Of a stretch of DNA of 64,000 bases, positions 22,508 to 32,347 are shown in pieces; positions within the stretch are counted from its first letter, which is position 1; each line of letters begins with the position of its first letter. The notes beneath the pieces were generated by a model. That model searched no databases and was not told the DNA's origin. It saw only the letters and a program-made list of their open reading frames with translations. Location: assembly GCA_023091735.1 (NCBI GenBank), contig JALKBU010000078.1, positions 27,772-91,771 on the forward strand, given 5' to 3'. Both the position numbers and the translations under genes were made by a program. The DNA is from Trichomonas tenax. Its lineage: Eukaryota > Parabasalia > Trichomonadida > Trichomonadidae.

Positions 22508-23938
22508 TTAGCGATAGTTCGTCTTTGGTGTGATAACAGGTGACTTTCTATTCCTTGCAAGTGCTGATGAGCCTCGAGACATTGAAAGAGAGCTCTGTGG
22601 CCTGTATTGCATAGGAAGTTCTTCTCTTTTTGACTTCATTGTGGATCTGTCAACAGGAGTCTGTGCTGCCGTTCTAACGGCCTTAATAGACTCCTTTCTG
22701 CTGACTCTATTTGTTGTGTATCCATATGTTGGATTTGGTGGAAGGCCCTTCTTTTCGAGATTATTTACCAATGTCCTGTAATGCTCCAATCTCTTGACTC
22801 TTCCTTGCATATCTTTGTCACGATGTATCAACATCTGGTTTCTCCTTTCTGTGACCCATTGCGCGAACAGCTCCAGTTGTCTGTTGTGTTTGAGAATGAT
22901 GTTTTCGCGTTGGAAAGCTAAGTCCTCTTGAAGTTTTTCGAGCTGCGCGGCATCTTCGATTTTTTCGAGTTTATCGGCTGTTCTTTTGATCTTTTGCGCC
23001 TCTTTGTACTGTTGGTTACGTGCTAAAGAAGCTTCCTTCTTTCTAAGAAGAATGTATTCAACTGAATGTTTGTGATATTTTCCAGGAAGACTTTCAGGAA
23101 GGTTGTTATCGAAATCTTCGAGCTCTTTTGTGTGTTGTGCCTTCAACTGATTCTTCTTTTCCTCAATAACTTCTTCAAACTGACGGAATTCTTCATTCCA
23201 TTTTTCATCTAACTCTTCAAGTGCAGTTAAAGCGTCTGCCTCCTTATTCACGTAATCTGTAAATGTATTCACGCATTGTTTCGAAAATCCAGCGATATCT
23301 GCTGCTTTATTGCAATTTGCGATTAAAATTCTGTAATTTTCGGCTTCTTGATATTTCTTTTTGTTGTTTGCATCGATACGTAAATTAGTGAGTCTTTTGA
23401 CAACTTCGTTTAACATATCTTGATCGAAGTCTTCTGCATTTGCGCCATCAATAATTAAGTCTACTGCTGCTTGAACATCTTCTTCGTTTATGTTGGAATT
23501 CTGTTGTTCTTCCAGTCCGTTGGCCGATGATGCATTAGAATAGAGATTTAGAGGCTCTAACGGCCGAGAATTTTGTTGTTCAATTTCTTTTTTAGTATTT
23601 TCCTGTTTTTCTTGTTCAGCCGTTTGAGATTCCATTTCTTTCATCTCTACAGGCTCCTGTTCATCTTTTACTTGAATGTATTCTTCTTCGTTATTTTTAA
23701 CTTCTTTAAGAGTTTCTATAGGTTTGGCATCGTCTTCGACATGGACATCCAAATCTCCATCGTTATCTTTGTCTAATGTCTGCTTAATTATGTTTATGTG
23801 AAGAGGATTTTCATCATCTTCGTCATTTTCTGGCTCATTTTCGATAGTTTCCTTCTCGTTTTTCGCTTCCTCTTCGTTGTCAATGAAGTCGTCGAAGGAT
23901 TCATTCGTTTTCTCTTCTTGTGGAGCTTCAGCCGACAT
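22508..23938 (-). CDS. Acidic N-terminus / coiled-coil protein, function unknown
   Basis: 476 residues from ATG 23938 (MSAEAPQEEK). An in-frame ATG seven codons upstream would add a hydrophobic stub and is less likely. Residues ~1-150 are very acidic and disordered-looking, with one DxDxDG calcium-loop-like motif (DKDNDGDLD); it lacks the Glu at loop position 12, so it is not a proven EF-hand. Residues ~170-400 are highly charged heptad-like helix (EEVIEEKKNQLKAQH, LQEDLAFQRENIILKH). The tail is basic and Ser/Arg-rich (SRGSSALARNRKSP). The clean frame and balanced codons support a real gene. The composition suggests a structural cytoskeletal or centrosome-like protein, but I do not recognise the family. 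Confidence 0.75.
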   Translation of the reverse strand: MSAEAPQEEKTNESFDDFIDNEEEAKNEKETIENEPENDEDDENPLHINIIKQTLDKDNDGDLDVHVEDDAKPIETLKEVKNNEEEYIQVKDEQEPVEMKEMESQTAEQEKQENTKKEIEQQNSRPLEPLNLYSNASSANGLEEQQNSNINEEDVQAAVDLIIDGANAEDFDQDMLNEVVKRLTNLRIDANNKKKYQEAENYRILIANCNKAADIAGFSKQCVNTFTDYVNKEADALTALEELDEKWNEEFRQFEEVIEEKKNQLKAQHTKELEDFDNNLPESLPGKYHKHSVEYILLRKKEASLARNQQYKEAQKIKRTADKLEKIEDAAQLEKLQEDLAFQRENIILKHNRQLELFAQWVTERRNQMLIHRDKDMQGRVKRLEHYRTLVNNLEKKGLPPNPTYGYTTNRVSRKESIKAVRTAAQTPVDRSTMKSKREELPMQYRPQSSLSMSRGSSALARNRKSPVITPKTNYR

Positions 23939-25860
23939 TTTGTAAAAAATAACAAACAAAATTTTTTTATAAATGATTTTTTATTGTTTTGCAGATGTGC
24001 TTTTGTGAGCTGTGTTCGAATTTCACATCAAAATCATCCAAAAATGTATAAAAACTTTTATGTCTTTATTTATTGTTTTTTTAGATATTCCATATGACAT
24101 AGTGCTTATATTTTAAGTTTGAAAGAAAAAGAATAAAATTTCAAAATTGCGTAATTTCGAAAAGTTGCTTTTGGCGGTCTATATTTTGGGGCTGTAATTT
24201 CTGCAACATGTACATTATCAGGATTATGCTTGCAACTATTAAAATTTAACTATTACTGATGAAGAAAAATATAAATAGGATTAAGGATGCTAAAATGGTC
24301 ACTTTTTGCATAAAAAAATACACTTTTGCTCCTCGCGCCTCAATTTTGGTTGAGATCCATCAATCATCAAAGTATTATTAAGGCCCGATTTGCATGTAAA
24401 AGTGACAATTCACCTTAAATTTTTTGATGATTTTTCCTTCTAATTTAATATGGGAGAAAACATCAAAATTTGTTAAAAAACAATCTTTGCTTAAAATGAT
24501 TATTATCAAATTTGGAATCTAACTGTAAAGGAAAGAGGCTTTAGTTCCTTAATTTTTTTTGAAAATTAGATTTGGAATTAACATATTAAGTAGAGTTTTA
24601 GAGAGTTATGTTGCTTTATTAGTTAATAGTACATGTATGCATGATATTACACAACATTATGGCAAATTTGATTTCATATTAGTAAAATTGAATTCATCGA
24701 CTTCTTGAAAAACAAAAATTAAAATAATCAAATCAACATGTTTAAAACAACAATATATAATCTTAGTTTTTCCTCATTTAAATAAGATTTGATAGAAAAC
24801 CGACTTTTCTTAATGTCAAACAAATAACATAGCCAATTTAAGTGAAATTATTTATAAATGCGAATATTTCAACAATGTTAGTTTTATTACAAGATTCTCA
24901 TTTTGATGTATAAATAACTGAGACTAAATCACTCAATAAATACATTATTTCTGGATTGTTGTTAGTAGTACTGCTCCTTTGAAAATGATAAAACGCCGTG
25001 TTCAGTGTTTAAATACAGCGAAAACTGTCCCCTAAAATAAGGTTATCAATAATGGAGACTTTATTGCTTCATATCTCGGGATACTGTTTAGACTTACGAT
25101 CCATGCATACATTGTTCCTATATGCATATAGATGCTATGCCCAAAGTTTCAACCCAAAATGTTTTGAAAATAAAGAGTTCCACACCTTGTATGTACCCAC
25201 TGAAATAAGCATAGAAGGCAAAAATTCCGACTTCTGAATGCTCATTTTGTATATTCATATCGGATTATCTTATGAAAAACTAGCTGAACATTGAATAAAT
25301 TATTGTTTTTCTATTTTTATTAGCAAAACAATGTTGAGAGTTAGCAAGCTTACAGTTAGTATCTAAATGGCATAATACATTCGTAAGAGCTCACGTAGAA
25401 ACATTTTAATTTTTGAAAAAGTTTATTCCTCATAAATAAATGATTTTTGTTGATAAAATAGATAAAACACATTAACCAAATGTGTTTTGTGTGCTTATTT
25501 TGGCATAAATGTCCTTTACAGACATATCACTTTATCATGCAAGTCTCGGCTTTTTCAGCATATTTCAACCTTCTGTTTCTCAGGTAAATAATAGGAATTA
25601 GAAGATATCTCCTATGTATACCCCGATCCAAAAATCTAGTTGTTAGCAAACAAAGAAAATCATGAAAATACCGATCAGGTAGGGCTGTGCGAGATAAGGT
25701 TAAAATAATTCATCAGAACTCGAATTTTGCGAATTTTTTGAGTTGGAAAAATATTGAAATTATCAAAATCTGATACCTTAGACATCTAGCATATACATAG
25801 AAGTAGCATGGGATATAAAATTTTTTTATTCAAATTCACGCCAGGTTTCTCTAAGCTTCG
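23939..25860. other. Intergenic stretch without recognised genes
   Basis: About 1.9 kb of AT-rich sequence. Small frames (for example 25052-25237) carry no motifs. No inverted or tandem repeat was evident by eye. Confidence 0.4.
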
Positions 25861-26013
25861 CGCAAAAGTAAAAGTTTTAAAATTAATCCTTGAGCACCTT
25901 ATTACTTTTCCAGGAATTGATGTTAATGCCAAATTCCAAAGACAAATACTCCACTCAATGTTGCACTTAATTCTGAAATTAGGAAGTTACTTAAAAAGCA
26001 CGGCACCAAATAA
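25861..26013 (+). pseudogene. Ankyrin-repeat C-terminal relic
   Basis: Frames combine to LILEHLITFPGIDVNAK and then, after a shift, NTPLNVALNSEIRKLLKKHG followed by TAA at 26011-26013. This is the terminal half-repeat and tail seen in trichomonad ankyrin proteins. It lies just before the transporter gene and is a fragment. Confidence 0.55.
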
Positions 26014-26191
26014 ATCATTCAAAGTGAAGAGTATTTTTTAAATATATTATATTAAAGAAGAATTCATTTCATTGCTTTCAATCTGAATGCTAATCAAAAA
26101 CACCGAAATTAAATCACATAGCAAATCTTGCAACGATTTTGCAAAAATTTTCACCAAAATTTTAGTCAATACAAAACATAACCTTAAATCA

Positions 26192-27604
26192 ATGCGTGAG
26201 GAAAGTTCCGCACCATCATTGAGCGGCTTTGGCTCTGATCAACCCCGTTTTGCGACAATCGTCGAAACAAAGCGCGAACTTTCGATCATAAGAATTATAG
26301 CAATCACTGCTTCGATTTTGGGTTATCAATTATCATATTCTTGCAATTTTTCTATTACAACACCTATAATTGGCAGACTGAGAATGGCAAGTTACATGAA
26401 GCCTATTGTTTGGTGCATTGTTCCAATCTGTGATCTTTTAGTTCAGACATCTGTTGGATATTTTAGCGACAAGTGCCATTCCAAGCTTGGAAGACGCAGA
26501 CCTTTCATTATTACAGGCGGTGTTGGCCTTGTTGTCAGCGTTCTTGGTATTTTCTTCTGCGAAACACTCGGAAATTTGATTTCAAAGAAATATTTTCGCA
26601 CATTTGCTCAAATAATATTCATCATCGCTTTTACTACAATGAATATATCGTTAAATACAATCCAATGTCCTAGCAGAGCTTTAATTGCCGATTTATTACC
26701 TGACCATCAAAAAGTTATTGGTTTGACCATTGCTTCCATTATGAATGGTCTTGGTGCCATTATAGTCAATCTTATAGGTGGTTTTTCGCTTTATAAGTTC
26801 ACAAAATTCTCGAATGAAAACTTTTTATTCATTATTGGAATTATTTCAGCCTGCATTACAATTCTCATCACAACTCTTTGCGCGCCAGAGAAGCAGTTCA
26901 ATATCGTTACTGAACATAAAAATATGTGGGTTGAACTTTATAATTCATTCAGATATGCTCCACCTGTTGTTATGCGTGCTGCAATCAGTTTTGGTTTAGC
27001 GTGGGCAGCTGTTTTCACATTTTTCGTCGAAATCACAAATTATTTTGGTTTGATTATTTTTGATGGAGAATCTTCTGATGCTGATCCTGTTGCTCATCAG
27101 AGGTACGTTGATGGTGTCAACTTTGGAATGCTTACACTCGCGATTATGTACACTGTTTCGTTATTGTATGGATTTGTTCAGCCAAAGATTGTGAAGCTAA
27201 TAGGCTATAAACTTTGCTTCACAATTTCAATGTTTATAGCTGTCGCTGTGTATATTGCATTTAATTTTATTTCAAACAAATGGGCTTTGCTTGCTATTTT
27301 TAGTGTTATTGGAATCCCATACTTGATTTTATGCTCAATTCCATTTACAATTGTTTCCATGTCTGTTCATGAAAAAGATATGGGAAAGAATTTTGCTGTT
27401 GTCAACTCTTTTGGCTGTTTCGGCCAACAGGCCGCCAATGTTCTCATTGTTTATGGTGTGTCTGCAGCTCTTCCTGGAAGATCGAATCTTTTAATTGCTT
27501 TAGGATCTGTTTTCGCATTTGCAACAGGTGTTTTTGCTCATTTCCTTATCGTTCCTGAAGATAAAGTTGAGCAGAAACTCAATCCACAGCCACTTCTTGG
27601 TTAA
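26192..27604 (+). CDS. MFS sugar transporter of the GPH/SLC45 (sucrose-transporter-like) type
   Basis: 470 residues from ATG 26192 (MREESSAPSLSG). A further upstream ATG at 26087 would add 35 basic residues and seems less likely. About 12 hydrophobic spans are visible. The loop after span 2-3 reads GYFSDKCHSKLGRRRPFI, the RxGRRRP-type signature of the GPH cation symporter/SLC45/plant SUC family. QCPSRALIADLLP in span 5-6 matches the QGPARALLADL motif of the same family. The expected role is proton-coupled uptake or efflux of a sugar or disaccharide across the plasma or lysosomal membrane; the substrate cannot be read from sequence. The frame is clean, ending in a short hydrophilic tail. Confidence 0.85.
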   Translation: MREESSAPSLSGFGSDQPRFATIVETKRELSIIRIIAITASILGYQLSYSCNFSITTPIIGRLRMASYMKPIVWCIVPICDLLVQTSVGYFSDKCHSKLGRRRPFIITGGVGLVVSVLGIFFCETLGNLISKKYFRTFAQIIFIIAFTTMNISLNTIQCPSRALIADLLPDHQKVIGLTIASIMNGLGAIIVNLIGGFSLYKFTKFSNENFLFIIGIISACITILITTLCAPEKQFNIVTEHKNMWVELYNSFRYAPPVVMRAAISFGLAWAAVFTFFVEITNYFGLIIFDGESSDADPVAHQRYVDGVNFGMLTLAIMYTVSLLYGFVQPKIVKLIGYKLCFTISMFIAVAVYIAFNFISNKWALLAIFSVIGIPYLILCSIPFTIVSMSVHEKDMGKNFAVVNSFGCFGQQAANVLIVYGVSAALPGRSNLLIALGSVFAFATGVFAHFLIVPEDKVEQKLNPQPLLG

Positions 27605-29369
27605 TTTTTTTATATTTTGTTTTCTTTCTATCAAATAAAGTATAAATAGATATATTATGTTAAAGTAATAAAGTTTTGTAATGTGTTTTGATACATTACA
27701 CATCATAATTCATGAATATAATCGAAAATCTGATCAATAAAACTCTAATTAGCTTAAATTGTCATTAAATATTGCAATGCAAGAGTATGTGTAATTATTT
27801 TGATTGTCCTTTCAAGAGTCTTTTCGATATTATTGACAAAATAAATAAATTTGATAAATTCATGAATTGAGCGATCAGCTGATGCAGATTTGAATAAAAC
27901 CTCATCGGTATTTTGTAGTTTTGTTCGTAAAGTCGAAATTTAACTGTTATCGATATGAAATTAATTTTTTCAAATGAGAGTGACATGTTTTCCCATTCTC
28001 AAATTGTCCAATCAGTTATGGGAAAATCACCCATATGCTCAATCGTGTTCCAAGTGGGGTTTTGCGGGAAGATTTGAACAATATTTAGGTTAAAACTCGC
28101 TAAAATCAGGCATCGACGATCGGTTGCTACTTTAGAACTTCCAAACACGCAAATCATAGACCAAAACAAGTTCCAAGCCACATTTCAACAAATAGCAAAA
28201 ATTTGCAAATCATTAAAATTTTGTAAAGAATTTGCAATTTCATAATTTTTAATATCTACATAGTATATAGATTTCGAATTTACTATTATTTTGTTAATAA
28301 TCAAATTGAACGTGAAAATCATTAATACATATAGAGTTTATTGGTAAATTTTGAAGAAACGATCTTCTTATCAATTAAGTCAATATAGGTGTCTATCGTC
28401 ATCGCTATCGTTCTGAATATTGGAAATCAAATAGGTTGAACATATAGCTTAATCATGCCATATAGAATATGTTGATAAAAAAGATTTCAAAAAACTTTAA
28501 TAATCGCTGAGATAAAAAATGTAAAACATCAAAGTGTGATTGTAGATCCTTTGAAGCATGAGAAAACTATCTAGCTACTTGATCTGGCTGTAAAGTGTGA
28601 TTCTCAGTATCTAAAGCGCTTTGATAATAATTGTCAATTATAAAAACTGCATATTGCAGCATAAAACATGCATTCATGATATCATGTATGTTAGTATGAG
28701 ATTGTGTGAAGAACATTGTTGGGAAAATTCGGTTTTTTTGACCAAATCTTATAGTAATTTTCATAAAACTAATAAGGTAAGAGAATTGAAATTAAATAGT
28801 GAATTTATGTGTTTTGACTGAGTAATGCTGAACTAAAAGCCTCAAATTACTATTGTTGAAAAATATTACGCATTTATTGGACGTCGTATAGATAATTATG
28901 CCCGATTGCGACAATTGGGTCGATTTTTATATGCTTTTGACGCATTTTGGGTTGCCAAAATAATTTGGAATATTGTATGATTATCTCCGGAGACCGAGAT
29001 TTTCGAGAGAACCGCGATAAATTGGAATATTCGAACACCGATGGGGAAGTCGGCCCCCGGAAGCCAATATTTGGTGAAGTCGAGACAGAGCGATACCGAC
29101 AATTGTAGCAATTTTGAGAAGAATTGAGTGGAAAATAATCAGCGATGATTAAGGTTATTTTCGCTGCCGATATAATAACCTTAACCATCTGGATATTAGT
29201 GACGAACTTTTTTTGATTTATTGTTAAGCAGATATAAAATGTTTCATGTTTTATAATATAACTTCTGTAAAAATCATAAATTTTGATACGAAATTTGCAA
29301 AAAGAACTGAAAGAAATCAAAATTGTTATTGTACAAAACAGGGCATGTTGCCTAAATTAACGGGGAGCA

Positions 29370-29745
29370 AGCGTAAGTATGCGGCACTTGCGCATTTCCC
29401 AATGGCGTGTTTTTTTGGACATACGCAAAACCGTTACGCACTTGCGATTTGTAAAATAAAAATAATTTTTTTATTATAGGCAGACAAAGTTAAAATGGAA
29501 GTTTCATTAATCGGTAAATATACTTCATAATAGCTCTTGCCATAGAATCAGTCATAAAATATATTACTTTCCTATCAATAATCTATAGTGCGTGTTCAAT
29601 TTTAAAACTCACTGAATTTTTTGCATGGTGCGTATAATTGATAGTACGCACAGGCCAAATAAGTTCTTAAAATCAACCAGACCTTTTCAATTTTATATTG
29701 CCTACAAAGTGTGCGTACTCAGAATTATGCGCACTTAAGAATTTT
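29370..29745. repeat. Cluster of GTGCGTA / TACGCAC words, some as hairpins
   Basis: Related words occur as GCACTTGCG (29384), TACGCACTTGCG (29436), GTGCGTG (29589), GTGCGTA then TACGCAC nine bases later (29630-29652), and GTGCGTACTC then GCGCACTT (29711-29737). The pair at 29630-29652 would form a 7-bp stem. Confidence 0.45.
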
Positions 29746-29867
29746 GTGCATATTCAAATATTTTTTTTTGCTGCAAAATAGCTATATTGATTTTGCTGCA
29801 TCTAAAATATATCAAAGGATTCAAATAAAAAATGTGACATTCAATTCTGTTTTGGTGGATGATTTTA

Positions 29868-29945
29868 CAGGGGTGGGTTTGGGAGGAGCGAAGCCCCTCC
29901 AATAGAGCGTTCAGCAAAGCGGCACGCGAGGAAAATTTGCGTATT
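29868..29945 (+). other. GC-rich island with GGAG-CGAAG-CCCC hairpin
   Basis: Surrounded by AT-rich DNA. GGGAGGAGCGAAGCCCCTCC at 29880-29899 folds into a G/C stem with a small GNA-type loop, followed by AGCGTTCAGCAAAGCGGC. It could be a structured RNA or the end of a decayed element; nothing identifies it. Confidence 0.3.
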
Positions 29946-30598
29946 GAGTAAAAAATAACGTCCTTTGCGTATAACCCCTGCATGCTTAGCGATGTGGAGC
30001 GATCTAAGAATTGAGAATCGGGGACAATAATCGCTTCAAAAGGCCTATCGTTTACACCTATATAAGTCAAAATTCGATTCTAGCCTTTCCCTGTCGGATT
30101 TTTCCTTTTTTCATTTAGTTGATCATTTTTTGTAATCAGTATGTTGAGCGATGAATAACCTTCTTTTCGTTTGTGCTTTATAACTGGTGCCACCTATCTC
30201 GAATTTTTCAAATATATGCTTTATAATAGTTGTCACCCATCATAAAAATGTTTAAATTATCATATTTATTCATATATTTTAGATATAAATTTCAATATGA
30301 TATTTTCCATTTTTTTTTTGACAATTTTCATTTTACATGAAATGTCACATTTTTTAAAATATGACAATCCGACACTTTACACTTTGGTTCTTTGACAAGC
30401 AAAACACACTCATTTGCAGAATGAAATATAGATGTTAAAAATATGATTTTGGCCAAAATTGAAAGAAACATAAACAAAACCCAAAAAATGCGAAATCATT
30501 TATCAAAACATAATAAAGCCAATGTAAATTTTTAAAAAAATCGAAAGTTCTCAAATTGATTTTTGAAAGTTTTCCGGTACAACATTCATTTTTCAAAA

Positions 30599-31099
30599 AT
30601 GAAATACTGGGACAACGAAGAGTGCAAACATAGGCACAACAAGTGGACGCCCGCTGAGAACTAAATGCTGACTGATATACTCAAAGAAATGGAAGAAATA
30701 TATTGGAATATTGTATCAAAAAAGATGAAAAACAGAAATGTTAGACAATGCAAGGAAAAATGGACGTATTATCTTTGCCCTTAAGTAAACAATGGTGTTT
30801 GGTCGGTAGAAGAAGATAAACTATTATTAGAAAAAGTTCAAGAGATATGAACTAAATGGATGCAAATAGCCAAGTTCTTCAAAGGCAGAACAAACACCAA
30901 CTGCAAAAATAGATGGTTAGCAATCCAAAGAGAAATTAACAGAAAAGGAATTCAATTTCAGCCAATACAGCCTCCACCATATGATTCATTCGCTTTTATG
31001 CATAGCATCGACGAGAAATTCTTCTACCAATACGACATTGATCCTTATGGAATGATGTTTAATTTATCGAATGGAATTCCCTTTCTCGATTTGTTTTGA
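30599..31099 (+). pseudogene. R2R3 Myb protein pseudogene (three in-frame stops, no frameshift)
   Basis: A single frame of 166 codons from ATG 30599-30601 to TGA 31097-31099 reads a two-repeat Myb protein. R2 is KWTPAEN..MLTDILKEM with CKEKWTYY, and R3 is VWSVEEDKLLLEKVQEI.TKW, IAKFFKGRTNTNCKNRW. Three nonsense codons interrupt it: TAA 30662-30664, TAA 30782-30784 and TGA 30848-30850. The last sits where Gly is usual (GTKW), one base from GGA. The C-terminal ~55 residues are Tyr/Phe/Pro-rich. The perfectly kept frame shows recent inactivation. Unlike the intact Myb at 11.1-11.8 kb it lacks a long N-terminal helical region. Confidence 0.8.
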
Positions 31100-31412
31100 A
31101 TAGATTTCACTCATTGTATTATTTCTTATTCACCTCATAAATTCACCCCTTTCATATTTTGATTTTAATTAATATATATCACATCGAAATTGACAAATTT
31201 AATCAATAGCACATTGACATCATCATAAAGATTCTTAATTCAATATGTGTTATAAGTGATAAATATGTTATTAAACGAAATATTTCCTAAATTATAAATA
31301 TTTTTATCTAACTTGTCATAACTCAATAGAAAAGCGATAAATACACATGCACATTGCAGACGTATATGAATTATGAATTTTGGGGGCATTTTTGAAATTT
31401 TTTTGAATTATT
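31100..31412. other. Intergenic, convergent 3' flanks
   Basis: Short AT-rich spacer between the ends of the Myb pseudogene and the hydrolase gene. Nothing else is seen. Confidence 0.4.
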
Positions 31413-31979
31413 TTATAATGAAAGAGCGTATTGGACGATATGTAATATCTCTGGGATTTGCTTGTCAGTAAAGTGGTGGTATCCATTAACTTGATGAAAT
31501 TCGAAGTTTGGATAATCTTTTAATTGATTTAAGATAAAATCTCTGTGTGTATGGTTGACAGAAGGATCATCTAAACTGTAGAGCATCTTTATTGGGAGCT
31601 TAAGTCCTTTAATTACGTCCCAATTAATTTTATTCTCGAGAAATTCTAAAATGAGCTTGTTATCGTAATATGTTACTGGTGCAATAAGAATAACAGCGAT
31701 AAGTTTGTTGTTCTTGTAAAAAGAATCACTAAGTTTTTTCAAAGTGAAGTATCCCCCAAGAGAATGGCCAACAATAATGAGTCTATCGTATTCAAATGAT
31801 TCCAAGAACTGCAAGAACATGTCATTCCATTCTTTATAGTTTGGATGGCATGAATCTGGAAAAGTTGGATTCAAAACAAGTGTTTCATCATTCTCTAGTT
31901 GCTGAGTAAGCCACGGATGCCAGATTTGATCTCCACCACCTGTGTATCCATGGATTTGGAAAACAAGAGTTTTTACCAT
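31413..31979 (-). CDS. Small alpha/beta-hydrolase (RBBP9/YdeN-like serine hydrolase)
   Basis: 188 residues from ATG 31979 (MVKTLVFQIHGYTGG). An ATG further upstream (32117) would add an unlikely hydrophobic leader inside the promoter. Motifs: oxyanion-side HGYTGG at 10-15, nucleophile elbow GHSLGG with Ser73, acid candidates D137/D138 in YSLDDPS, and His168/169 in GYHHF. NPTFPDSCHPNYKEW resembles the P..P.....W segment of the small RBBP9/YdeN group. This supports a single-domain serine hydrolase or esterase; the substrate is unknown. Similar genes are common in bacteria, so lateral origin is possible but not shown here. An initiator-like TCACT lies 15 nt before the ATG. Confidence 0.8.
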   Translation of the reverse strand: MVKTLVFQIHGYTGGGDQIWHPWLTQQLENDETLVLNPTFPDSCHPNYKEWNDMFLQFLESFEYDRLIIVGHSLGGYFTLKKLSDSFYKNNKLIAVILIAPVTYYDNKLILEFLENKINWDVIKGLKLPIKMLYSLDDPSVNHTHRDFILNQLKDYPNFEFHQVNGYHHFTDKQIPEILHIVQYALSL

Positions 31980-31996
31980 GAAAAAATAAAAAGTGA
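31980..31996 (-). promoter_or_regulatory. Initiator-like element (TCACT) and 15-nt leader of the hydrolase gene
   Basis: On the minus strand TCACT sits at 31996-31992, and its A (31994) would give a 15-nt leader before ATG 31979. It fits TCA(+1)Y(T/A) and decides against the longer upstream start. Confidence 0.5.
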
Positions 31997-32347
31997 CGTT
32001 CTTCAGGATGAAAAGTGACAATTTGTGTCTTTTATGTTGCAAACTTTGTACACATATTAAGCAGCTTAAAAAAATAACAAAATGCATCATTAAATTTTGA
32101 TTCCTATTAATATTCAATGAGATTCAAAACAAAATTCACTATAAAAATCAATTTAATCGGATATATACATTTTGCTATATATTTTAACTTCTTTTTGACT
32201 TCAAATATCTTGTTAATTTCAAAATACCCTCTAAATTTATTTATTGATAATATATTCTTTTAAACTAGACAGTTTAATCTTATCAATAGTATGGCAAAAT
32301 GGATTTAAAAGATTTGAGTGTTGATAGAGAGAAAACAAACAAATTTT

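Larger units (their letters stand above)
27605..30598. other. Intergenic stretch with GTGCGTA hairpin words and a GC-rich island
   Basis: No gene is supported. Sequence from 28870 to 29110 is less AT-rich than its surroundings but shows no motif. GTGCGTA/TACGCAC words cluster at 29370-29745, and a G/C-rich patch lies at 29868-29945; both are listed separately. Confidence 0.45.

Noticed and set aside
22508..23938. EF-hand in the acidic N-terminus
   Set aside because: DxDxDG is present, but the loop lacks the position-12 Glu and has no flanking helix pattern.
28874..29320. 148-codon minus-strand frame
   Set aside because: Overlapping frames of similar length in other phases, no domain; composition rather than coding seems to keep it open.
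12673..31099. Stop-codon reassignment to explain in-frame stops
   Set aside because: Long conserved genes (aminotransferase, BEACH, KATNIP-like) are free of internal stops and end normally with stop codons; only multicopy families contain internal ones.
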